From the NCBI GenBank assembly GCA_020621965.1, contig JAHRYV010000002.1:79758-143757 (forward strand): DNA of 64,000 nucleotides, read 5' to 3'. This DNA is from Curvibacter sp. GTDB taxonomy: Bacteria > Pseudomonadota > Gammaproteobacteria > Burkholderiales > Burkholderiaceae_C. A program made the position numbers and the translations under genes. The notes below the pieces were generated by a model. It did no database searches and was not told the origin of the DNA. It saw only the letters and a program-made list of their open reading frames with translations. Positions 7,512-17,068 of the stretch are shown here, one piece after another; position 1 is the first letter of the stretch; every line of letters starts with the position of its first letter.

Positions 7512-8015
7512 CTAGCGGATGGGCGGCGAGGGGGCGGTGCCGGAGGGCTGGGTCGGCAAGCGCAGCGTGCCGCTCGATTCGAAGCGGTGGCTGCGGAAGA
7601 TGGGGCCCGAGAGCTTGCCGCGCAACTGGTAGGTGATGGGCGCGTTGCGCGCGCCGGTGGCCAGGCCGAAGGCCTGGCGCACGAGGGCCATGGCTGGCAC
7701 GGTGACGGGCACGTCCACGACCGCCTCGCTGAAGCGCGGCAGGCTGCCCTGTGCGTCGGTGACGCCGCTGGCGAAGCTCTGGCCGTCCACGTTGATCTCG
7801 ACGTAGATGCCGTCGTAGGCCACCGCGGTCTCGCCCGGGTTGATGATGCGCAGGCGCACCGCCATGCGCAGCTCGGGGCCCTGCCAGGGCAGCGGCTCGA
7901 CGGCGACGACGTCGACCTTGGGTTGGCTGTCGGGCGCCAGCGTTGCGCAGCCGGCCAGCAGCAGGGGCAGGGTGCCCAGGGCGAGGCGGCGCAGGCGGAA
8001 CAGGAGGGCGTTCAT
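7512..8015 (-). CDS. LEA type 2 family lipoprotein
   Basis: A 167-residue predicted lipoprotein. The signal peptide ends in a lipobox LLLAGC (Cys about residue 23), so it should be membrane-anchored in the periplasm. The body has the single-domain, fibronectin-like LEA14/WHy pattern: LRIINPGETAVAYDGIYVEI, then ASGVTDAQGSLPRFSEAVVD and a YQLRGKL strand. Such proteins are linked to desiccation or stress tolerance in plants; in bacteria the role is not settled. It starts 7 bp after gabD on the same strand, so the two are probably cotranscribed. Its stop lies 14 bp from the tRNA-Gly gene. Confidence 0.8.
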   Translation of the reverse strand: MNALLFRLRRLALGTLPLLLAGCATLAPDSQPKVDVVAVEPLPWQGPELRMAVRLRIINPGETAVAYDGIYVEINVDGQSFASGVTDAQGSLPRFSEAVVDVPVTVPAMALVRQAFGLATGARNAPITYQLRGKLSGPIFRSHRFESSGTLRLPTQPSGTAPSPPIR

Positions 8016-8022
8016 GGTGTGC

Positions 8023-9507
8023 TCACTTGAGGATGTCGCCCAGGCAGAGGTACTTCAGTTCCACGTAGTCGTCCATGCCGTGGTGCGAGCCCTCGCGGCC
8101 CAGGCCGGACTGCTTGACGCCGCCGAAGGGCACGTGTTCCGTGGCCAGGATGCCGACGTTGATGCCCACCATGCCGTACTCCAGCGCCTCGCTGACGCGG
8201 AAGATGCGGCCCACGTCGCGGCTGTAGAAGTAGCTGGCCAGGCCGAAGATGGTGTTGTTGGCCGCCGCGACCACTTCCTGCTCGGTCTTGAAGCGGAACA
8301 CCGGCGCGAAGGGGCCGAAGGTCTCTTCGGTGGCGCACAGCATGCTGGCATTGGCCTCGGCGATGACGGTGGGCTCGAAGAACTGGCCCGACAGCTTCTT
8401 GCCGCCGGTGATCACCTTGCCGCCCTTGGCCACGGCGTCGGCCACGTGGCGCTGCACCTTTTCGACGGCGGCGTCCTCGATCAGCGGGCCTTGCGAGACG
8501 CCGTCCTCGAAGCCGTTGCCCACTTTCACTTCCTTGACCTTGGCGGCGAACTTCTGCACGAACTGGTCGTAGACACCGTCCTGCACGTAGATGCGGTTGG
8601 CGCAGACGCAGGTCTGGCCGGCGTTGCGGTACTTGCTGGCCATGGCGCCTTCGACGGCCGAGTCGATGTCGGCGTCGTCGAAGACGATGAAGGGCGCATT
8701 GCCGCCCAGTTCCAGCGAGAGCTTCTTGACCGTGGGGGCGCTCTGCTGCATCAGGATGCGACCCACTTCGGTGGAGCCGGTGAAGCTGATGTGGCGCACG
8801 ACGTCGCTGGCGCAGAGCACCTTGCCGATGGCAATCGAGTTGTCGCCGTCGGCACTCAGCAGGTTGAGCACGCCGGCCGGGATGCCGGCGCGTTGGGCCA
8901 GCTCGGCCGCCGCCAGCGCGGTCAGCGGCGTGAGCTCGGCCGGCTTGATGATGACCGGGCAGCCCGCGGCCAGGGCCGGGGCGACCTTGCGCGTGATCAT
9001 GGCCAGCGGGAAGTTCCACGGCGTGATGGCGGCGCAGACACCGATGGGCTGCTTGATGACCATCAGGCGGCGGTTGTTGTCGAACTGCGGCAGGGTCTCG
9101 CCGTTGACGCGCTTGGCCTCCTCGGCGAACCACTCGACGAAGCTGGCGCCGTAGGAAACCTCGCCCTTGGCTTCGGGGTAGGGCTTGCCCTGCTCGGCGG
9201 TCATGATGCGGGCCAGATCGTCGCGGTGGGCCATCAGCAGGTCGAACCACTTGCGCAGCAGGATGCTGCGCTCCTTGCCGGTCAGGGCGCGCCAGGCCGG
9301 CCAGGCGGCGTTGGCGGCCTTGATCGCCGCCTCCGCGTCGGCCGGGCCGAGATTGGCGACGTCGGCCAGTTTCTGGCCGTTGGACGGGTCCAGCACGTCG
9401 AAACGTTTCGCTGCCGCGCCCTTGACCCACTGCCCGTTGATCAGGGCGTCGGTCTTGAGCAGGGTGGGGTCCTTGAGCAGGGCCAGCGGGGAGGTTTTCA
9501 TGTCCAT
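8023..9507 (-). CDS. gabD: Succinate-semialdehyde dehydrogenase, NAD(P)-dependent
   Basis: A 494-residue aldehyde dehydrogenase that oxidises succinate semialdehyde to succinate, the last step of GABA breakdown and of related C4 pathways. Catalytic residues are C300 (AGQTCVCANR), E266 (LSLELGGNAP) and N165 (TPWNFPLAM). The TCVC pair and overall length are those of GabD. I start at the ATG at 9507 (MDMKTSPLALLKDP); the longer frame back to 9609 has no protein-like features. No gabT or permease is adjacent; a LEA-type lipoprotein follows 7 bp later. It diverges from alaS. Confidence 0.92.
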   Translation of the reverse strand: MDMKTSPLALLKDPTLLKTDALINGQWVKGAAAKRFDVLDPSNGQKLADVANLGPADAEAAIKAANAAWPAWRALTGKERSILLRKWFDLLMAHRDDLARIMTAEQGKPYPEAKGEVSYGASFVEWFAEEAKRVNGETLPQFDNNRRLMVIKQPIGVCAAITPWNFPLAMITRKVAPALAAGCPVIIKPAELTPLTALAAAELAQRAGIPAGVLNLLSADGDNSIAIGKVLCASDVVRHISFTGSTEVGRILMQQSAPTVKKLSLELGGNAPFIVFDDADIDSAVEGAMASKYRNAGQTCVCANRIYVQDGVYDQFVQKFAAKVKEVKVGNGFEDGVSQGPLIEDAAVEKVQRHVADAVAKGGKVITGGKKLSGQFFEPTVIAEANASMLCATEETFGPFAPVFRFKTEQEVVAAANNTIFGLASYFYSRDVGRIFRVSEALEYGMVGINVGILATEHVPFGGVKQSGLGREGSHHGMDDYVELKYLCLGDILK

Positions 9508-12314
<2,807 letters not shown>

Positions 12315-12318
12315 TCCG

Positions 12319-12855
12319 GTGATCCAACGCCGTGATGTCCTGGGCCTGACGCTGGCCGCCCTGGCCGGCCCCGCGCTCGCGCAGCGCGGCTACGAGGTTA
12401 CGCCCTTGCCCAAGGGCCTGGCGCTGCCCCCGCTGCAGGCGCTGGACCTGCAGGGCAAGACCTGGCGCCTGGCCGAGCTGCGTGGCCGCGCCGTGCTGCT
12501 GAACTTCTGGGCCACCTGGTGCCCGCCCTGCCGCGCCGAGATGCCCTCGCTGCAGCAGCTGGCCGAGATCTACGGCCCCGAGCAATTGCAGGTGCTGGCG
12601 CTCAACGTCGGCGAAGGGCCGCGCCGGATCAACCAGTACCTGCAGTCCAGCGGCCTGGACCTGACGGTGCTGCTCGATCCGCGCAGCGAGATTGCCCGGG
12701 CCTGGGGCGCCAACACGCTGCCCACCACCTACCTGATCGACAGCGAAGGGCGGCTGCGTTACCGCCTGCGCGGTGAGGTCGACTGGGCCAGCCGCGAGGC
12801 GCAGGCCCTGATCGAGCCCTTGCTGCCGCGTCCCGCCCAAGCCCCGAAGGCCTGA
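12319..12855 (+). CDS. TlpA-like periplasmic thioredoxin-fold protein
   Basis: A 178-residue thiol-disulfide oxidoreductase with an exported N-terminus (VIQRRDVLGLTLAALAGPAL, then AQ; the RR is followed by a hydrophobic stretch). The thioredoxin domain carries W67-C68-PP-C71 in the segment LNFWATWCPPCRAEMPSL and the cis-proline segment LPTTYLID. TlpA/ResA-like proteins reduce periplasmic cysteines, for instance during cytochrome c or copper-centre assembly. The start is a GTG 5 bp after the alaS stop, so it is probably read through from alaS. A strong terminator follows. Confidence 0.85.
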   Translation: MIQRRDVLGLTLAALAGPALAQRGYEVTPLPKGLALPPLQALDLQGKTWRLAELRGRAVLLNFWATWCPPCRAEMPSLQQLAEIYGPEQLQVLALNVGEGPRRINQYLQSSGLDLTVLLDPRSEIARAWGANTLPTTYLIDSEGRLRYRLRGEVDWASREAQALIEPLLPRPAQAPKA

Positions 12856-12870
12856 GCGCCGCTCAATAAA

Positions 12871-12906
12871 AACAAGCCGCCGGCCCGTTGGGACCGGCGG
12901 CTTGTT
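12871..12906. terminator. Terminator between the TlpA-like gene and the Glt-like operon
   Basis: A perfect 13-bp inverted repeat (AACAAGCCGCCGG / CCGGCGGCTTGTT) with a 10-nt loop lies 15 bp after the TlpA-like stop. AT-rich bases flank both sides, so it can end transcription of the plus-strand gene and of the minus-strand operon whose last stop is at 12948. Confidence 0.85.
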
Positions 12907-12947
12907 CGTTTCAGGCCAGGCGCCGCGCGCCGCGCCTGCGCGCCGGA

Positions 12948-14378
12948 TCAGCCGGCCGGCAGGAAGTCGATCGGGTAGAGGATGGTGACCGGGGGCACAC
13001 CGTCCTTGGCACCGAAGCTGAACTTCAGCACCCGCTCCACGATCTCCGTCGACAGGGCCGGGGAGGCCAGGTCGGTGGACTTCACCGCGCAGGCGGACAC
13101 GCGGCCATCGGGCTCGATGGTCAGGCGCAGCACCATCTTGCCGCGCAGGCTGGGGTTGTTGCGCAGCTCGCGGTTGTAGATGCGGTACAGCGCGGCCTTG
13201 TAGCGGTCGAAGACGATCTGGATTTCCTCGTCCGTGCGCGAGGGACCGGCGCCCTTGCTCAGCGGCCGGTCGTCGGCCACGCCGGCGCTGGTCGCGCTCT
13301 GGACGCGGGCGATCTTCACGCCGCCGCCGGTGATGCTCTGGCCGCCACCGCCCGAGCCGGTGCCGCTGCCACCCGTGCCGCCGCCCGTGCCGTTGCGGCT
13401 GATGGCCGAGGTGTTGATGCCGCCGCTGCCGCCCGAGGCCTGCGACGTGATGAGCGAACGGGTCGCCGCCTGGCCCGCCGCAATCTGGCCGGTGTTGGAG
13501 ATGCGTCCCTCCGCCCCGACCTTGGCCGCGCCGGGGCTGTCGACCAGGTCGGCAAAGTCGTTCTTGAGCGCGAGCACGCCCTTGCCCTCGGCCGAGGCGC
13601 GCGCCGCGCTCTGGGCCTCGGGGCTGCCGGGTGGCGCGGGGGCGCGGTCGGACGGACTCTGGCGAGTGTCCTGCGCGTTGGGGTTGCCCGTGGCGTCCGA
13701 CTTCTCGACCGGCTTCTTCTCGGCCGGCTTGGGCTCTTCCTTCTTCTTCACCACCAGCTCGGCGATGTGCTCGGGCAGTACCTCTTCCTCTTTCTTCTCG
13801 TGCGTCGGCTTGAAGAACACCAGACCGCTGGCGGTCACGAAGGAGAACAACAGCGTGAGCAGGAAGATCTTGCGGTAGCGCCGGTCGTCCTCGCTGCCCT
13901 TGGCCCAGGGCATGACCAGGGGACGGTAGGGAATGTCGGCCGGGTTCCGGTAGACGGGGAACTCGTTGCGCAGGCGCTCGGCTTCTTCCTCCAGGTCCGC
14001 CAACTCGTGGTTGAGCCGGCGCAGATTGTCGGACTCGACCTTGATCTCAGCTTGCACCTCACCGCGGCGGCCTTCGATGACGCCGATCTTGTGCTCGAAG
14101 GCGAGGAGCGAGTTGCGCGCGCGGCGCAGCTGGTTCTCCGGATCGTAGCCGGTGGTCTGGCGATCCCAGAAGAGATCGACGGCGCCCACCTCTTCGAGCT
14201 TGTCGAGCGAGGACAGGATGGTGCCGAGCAGGCTGAACTGGGCGCGCTGGCTCGAATGGGAATGGAGTTCCGCGTCGAGGTCGGCGAGCTTCTTTTCCAG
14301 GCCGTCGAGGATGCGGCTGATGTTGCCGATCTGGATCCCGAGGGAGTGCTCTCTTTGTGACAGGTGGTAGGTACTCAC
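12948..14378 (-). CDS. AgmX/PglI C-terminal domain protein (TonB-like energy transducer, GltJ-like)
   Basis: A 476-residue protein, last in the operon. Residues 1-140 are a cytoplasmic, charged, mostly coiled-coil region. One membrane segment follows at about 171-189 (IFLLTLLFSFVTASGLVFF), then a K/E/P-rich and Gly/Ser-rich periplasmic linker of about 190 residues. The C-terminal domain (about 375-476; LYRIYNRELRNNPSLRGKMV, then TIEPDGRVSACAV) is of the AgmX/PglI type related to TonB. In Myxococcus, AgmX/GltJ spans the envelope and is driven by AglRQS. The N-terminus here differs from GltJ in lacking a visible zinc finger or GYF domain. The function is inferred from domain order and operon partners. 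Confidence 0.8.
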   Translation of the reverse strand: MSTYHLSQREHSLGIQIGNISRILDGLEKKLADLDAELHSHSSQRAQFSLLGTILSSLDKLEEVGAVDLFWDRQTTGYDPENQLRRARNSLLAFEHKIGVIEGRRGEVQAEIKVESDNLRRLNHELADLEEEAERLRNEFPVYRNPADIPYRPLVMPWAKGSEDDRRYRKIFLLTLLFSFVTASGLVFFKPTHEKKEEEVLPEHIAELVVKKKEEPKPAEKKPVEKSDATGNPNAQDTRQSPSDRAPAPPGSPEAQSAARASAEGKGVLALKNDFADLVDSPGAAKVGAEGRISNTGQIAAGQAATRSLITSQASGGSGGINTSAISRNGTGGGTGGSGTGSGGGGQSITGGGVKIARVQSATSAGVADDRPLSKGAGPSRTDEEIQIVFDRYKAALYRIYNRELRNNPSLRGKMVLRLTIEPDGRVSACAVKSTDLASPALSTEIVERVLKFSFGAKDGVPPVTILYPIDFLPAG

Positions 14379-14400
14379 TAAAACGAGCCCGAATAGTTTC

Positions 14401-14889
14401 TTATTTCTGGTTCACGGCGAAGGAAATCTTCCCGTAACCGGCATTGCTGCTGGACAGCATCACTTTCTTCAGCACCTTGTACGGAACGCCGCGGTCGGCC
14501 ACGATGGTGACTTCGGTCGCCACGCCGGCCTGGTCCTTCTTTTTCTCCGCCTCGGTCTTGATGCGTACGATGGCCTCGCGGATGGGCTCGATCTCGGGCC
14601 GGTTGCTGGACTTCACCTCGGCCATGGACACGATGGACTCACCCTGGATCTTCACGTCCTGGTCCGACAGCACGACCATGATCGAGGGCCGCGGCATGGT
14701 GTCCACGCCCGAATCGGGCAGGGTCACGCGGTAGGGCGGCTCGATATTGACGCCGTCGCTCTGGTTGACCAGCAGATACAGCACCAGCACGATGAAGATG
14801 TCCATCAGCGAGGTCAGCATCATGCCGGTGGACTCGCTGCCTTCCGCCTGGCCCTTCTTCTTCCTGCGTTTGGAGCTGACGATGCTCAT
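14401..14889 (-). CDS. ExbD/TolR-family proton-channel protein (copy with the ion-binding Asp)
   Basis: A 162-residue protein with a short basic cytoplasmic start, one membrane helix (about 24-42) and a periplasmic domain with the typical TolR/ExbD end (VTIVADRGVPYKVLKKVM). The helix holds the essential aspartate D30 (TSLMDIFIVLVLYLL), which carries protons in this family. With ExbB/TolQ it uses the proton-motive force to move a TonB-like partner, here presumably the AgmX-like protein encoded 22 bp downstream. Its start overlaps the stop of the preceding ExbD gene by 4 bp (ATGA), implying translational coupling. Confidence 0.87.
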   Translation of the reverse strand: MSIVSSKRRKKKGQAEGSESTGMMLTSLMDIFIVLVLYLLVNQSDGVNIEPPYRVTLPDSGVDTMPRPSIMVVLSDQDVKIQGESIVSMAEVKSSNRPEIEPIREAIVRIKTEAEKKKDQAGVATEVTIVADRGVPYKVLKKVMLSSSNAGYGKISFAVNQK

Positions 14890-15371
14890 GGCGCGTCACC
14901 CACGGTCACGTTGGGGAACAGGACGACGGTCAGCGGGGGCGAGCCCTCGCGCGGTGCGGGCACCTTGACGAACTTGAGCGCGTCCATCACCTCGATCATC
15001 GTCGCGTAGTCGATCTCGGGCTCCAGCAGCAGGATCGCGTCTTTCTTGCTCATGTACTGGTCCTTCAGCAACTTGAGTTTGCGCGACAGGGTGGCGGTGT
15101 CGTACTTGTCACCAGCCAGGGGGATGCGGTCGGTGACGGTCTTGCCGTTGCCGATCTCCAGGCCGGACTTGCGCAGGAACACCTCGATCACCACCGGTGG
15201 TGGGGCGTTCGCGGGCGGGGCCGCGCCGCCGGCATTGGCCGGCATGTTGAGTTCCTGGATCGTGACCTTGGAGAAGACCGCCGAGAGGATCAGGAATGAC
15301 ACCAGCACGACCATGATGTTGAGCAAGGTCGTGAGGTCGACTTCTTCGCTGTCGGGACTGCCTGCAGCCAT
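14886..15371 (-). CDS. ExbD/TolR-family protein lacking the channel Asp
   Basis: A 161-residue protein with one N-terminal membrane helix (VDLTTLLNIMVVLVSFLILS) and an ExbD/TolR-like periplasmic domain. At the place of the conserved LIDV/LMDI aspartate it has N18 (LLNIM); the nearest acidic residue in the helix region is D12 at its start. The codon is AAC, read directly from the DNA. So of the two ExbD proteins only the other one carries the usual proton-binding residue. A proline/alanine-rich linker lies at about 45-60. The gene sits 4 bp after the ExbB gene and overlaps the next ExbD gene. Confidence 0.83.
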   Translation of the reverse strand: MAAGSPDSEEVDLTTLLNIMVVLVSFLILSAVFSKVTIQELNMPANAGGAAPPANAPPPVVIEVFLRKSGLEIGNGKTVTDRIPLAGDKYDTATLSRKLKLLKDQYMSKKDAILLLEPEIDYATMIEVMDALKFVKVPAPREGSPPLTVVLFPNVTVGDAP

Positions 15372-15375
15372 GGTC

Positions 15376-16035
15376 TCAAGCCTTCGGCTGGTTGCGCGCG
15401 GCGGCGTGAACGCGGGCGATCATGTTGACCGTCTTGAGCGCTGCAATCTCCAGGCCGGCGACGATGCTCTTGGACTTGTTGTTGAGCAGCAGGCTGAAGG
15501 TCAGCATCGGCATGGCCACCGTCAGGCCCATGGCGGTACAGCTCATGGCCTCGGAAATCGCCAGCGACAGCAGGGCCGACTTCTCCGAAGGTGCCGCCGT
15601 GGCCACCGTGGCGAAGGCTTCGATCAGGCCCAGAATCGTGCCCAGCAGACCCAGCAGCGTGGCCAGGTTGGCGAACAGCCCCAGGAAGGGGATGCGGGTG
15701 TGGAACTGGTGCGAGACCGACAGCATGATTTCTTCCATCGACAGCTCGATGTCTTCGCGCCGGCGCATCACGCCTTCGCTTTCCAGGCCGACGTTGATGA
15801 TCTCGCTGAGGGTGGACTTGTCGTCGCGCGTGAGTTCGCGCGCCTTCTCGAACTCGCCCCTGTGCAGCAGCTCCTGGATCGACTCCCAGGACTTGGCGTT
15901 GCGCTTGATGTGGCGATTCAGGACGATAAAGCGCTCGACCACGATGCCCATGCCGATGGCGCCGATGACCAGGATGGGGATCACCCAGATGCCGCCGGCG
16001 GCGATGAACTTCAATACTTCCTGAAGAAAATGCAT
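15376..16035 (-). CDS. ExbB/TolQ/MotA-family proton-channel protein
   Basis: A 219-residue inner-membrane protein with three predicted membrane segments (about 13-35, 117-140 and 160-185), a long cytoplasmic loop, and the family signature in the last two helices (GLFANLATLLGLLGTILGLI, then SEAMSCTAMGLTVAMPMLTF). It forms the pentameric part of a proton-driven motor with ExbD/TolR dimers. Equivalent to AglR in the Myxococcus gliding motor; the same family drives TonB and Tol-Pal. Two ExbD genes follow on the same strand. Confidence 0.9.
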   Translation of the reverse strand: MHFLQEVLKFIAAGGIWVIPILVIGAIGMGIVVERFIVLNRHIKRNAKSWESIQELLHRGEFEKARELTRDDKSTLSEIINVGLESEGVMRRREDIELSMEEIMLSVSHQFHTRIPFLGLFANLATLLGLLGTILGLIEAFATVATAAPSEKSALLSLAISEAMSCTAMGLTVAMPMLTFSLLLNNKSKSIVAGLEIAALKTVNMIARVHAAARNQPKA

Positions 16036-16067
16036 TCTTGAACTCCTGCTAGTGACTATGTGAACGG

Positions 16068-16361
16068 TTAATTGGGGTTGCTGAGGCGGTAGAACTCGAG
16101 TTCGCGCAAGAAGGCAGACTTGTCCACGGGGACCATCTCCTGATTGAGCAGGCTCGAATTGAAGTTGGTCTCCTGGCCGATCTCCGAGCTCTTCCAGGGA
16201 ACGATGGTGAGTGACTTGGGCGTCTCGTTGTTGCCGACGATGGACATGCCCGAGACCTCCTTGGCCTCGACCTCTTCCTTCTTGGCCTTGCCCTTGTCCT
16301 GCGCCGCGGCCAGGCAGGTGGCCAGCAGCAGGCAGCTTGCGAACAGTGTCCTGGTTTTCAT
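16068..16361 (-). CDS. Small periplasmic protein of Glt-like clusters
   Basis: A 97-residue protein with a signal peptide (MKTRTLFASCLLLATCLAAA followed by Q), a short K/E-rich stretch, then a compact segment (MSIVGNNETPKSLTIVPWKS) and a C-terminal FLRELEFYRLSN. I recall small proteins with a similar 'IxGxxExPKxLxIVPWK' core in related clusters of gammaproteobacteria, but I have no named family. I start it at 16361, with AGGAG upstream; a longer frame to 16469 overlaps the preceding gene. It lies between the TPR lipoprotein and the ExbB gene, so it is likely a periplasmic part of the same machine. Confidence 0.75.
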   Translation of the reverse strand: MKTRTLFASCLLLATCLAAAQDKGKAKKEEVEAKEVSGMSIVGNNETPKSLTIVPWKSSEIGQETNFNSSLLNQEMVPVDKSAFLRELEFYRLSNPN

Positions 16362-16369
16362 GGGTGCTC

Positions 16370-17068
16370 CTATTTGCCGGTGCGCTTGCGCAGATCGGCG
16401 ATCCAGATCTGCACGTTCTTGTCGCCCGGTGCGTTCAGGGCGTAGCTCTGGTAGTGGCTGAGGGCGCATTCATAGTCCCGCAGGTACAGATCGCAGAGCA
16501 CCCCCAGGTTCTTGTGGACCATGCTGAAGTTGGGGTACTTGACCAGCAGCCGCTCGTAGACGGGCCGGGCCTCCGCGAAACGTCCGCTCTTGCGGTAGAG
16601 CAGGGCCAGCTCGTTGCCGGCCACCGGATTGGTCGGCTCGATCTCCAGCGCCTGCTTCAGGTGCTGTTCGGCCAGCTCGGGCTTGTCGAGCTTTTTGTAG
16701 ATCAGGGCCAGATTGGTCAGGGGGATGGGGTTGTCGGGCAGGGCAGCGACCAGTTTCTTGAACGCCTCGATGCTCTGTTCGTACTGCTCGGCCTTGGCCA
16801 GGGCCAGGGCCGCATCCATCTCGGCCTGCAGCGCGGGCGCGACGGTCGTCTTCGGAGTGCCGTCGGTTTTTTCCACCGGCTTGGCGACGACCGGCGGCGG
16901 GGCGCTGGCGCAGCCCTGCAGCAGGACCAGGGCCAGCGGCAGCGTGAGCGCTGCCGCGCCGCCCAGCGCGCGCCGCACGGCCCCAGGCAGGGCGGCCCCG
17001 GGGGTCATCGATGCCGTGGAGTGTGCGCGGGTTTGCATGGCGGGCTGGGTGTTCGGTGGAGCGCTCAT
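16370..17068 (-). CDS. TPR lipoprotein of the Glt-like operon
   Basis: A 232-residue protein with a hydrophobic segment ending in LLQGCAS (Cys about residue 53), suggesting a lipoprotein. The long polar N-terminus before it suggests the true start may be the internal Met at residue 21. At least three TPR hairpins follow (YEQSIEAFKKLVAALPDNPI, then LAEQHLKQALEIEPTNPVAG, then FAEARPVYERLLVKYP). Myxococcus AglT/GltE and PglI are TPR proteins of the gliding machinery, so this is a plausible counterpart. Its start overlaps the preceding TPR gene by 4 bp. Confidence 0.8.
   Translation of the reverse strand: MSAPPNTQPAMQTRAHSTASMTPGAALPGAVRRALGGAAALTLPLALVLLQGCASAPPPVVAKPVEKTDGTPKTTVAPALQAEMDAALALAKAEQYEQSIEAFKKLVAALPDNPIPLTNLALIYKKLDKPELAEQHLKQALEIEPTNPVAGNELALLYRKSGRFAEARPVYERLLVKYPNFSMVHKNLGVLCDLYLRDYECALSHYQSYALNAPGDKNVQIWIADLRKRTGK

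Noticed and set aside
7258..7515. An 85-codon frame ending in RVMGIEPTLFAWEARVLPLN
   Set aside because: It runs through the terminator and the tRNA-Gly gene in antisense; this peptide is a well-known translation artefact of tRNA genes.
12871..12906. Long palindrome as an attachment site or transposon end
   Set aside because: Its position just after a gene, the hairpin form and AT-rich flanks fit a bidirectional terminator, and no transposase is near.
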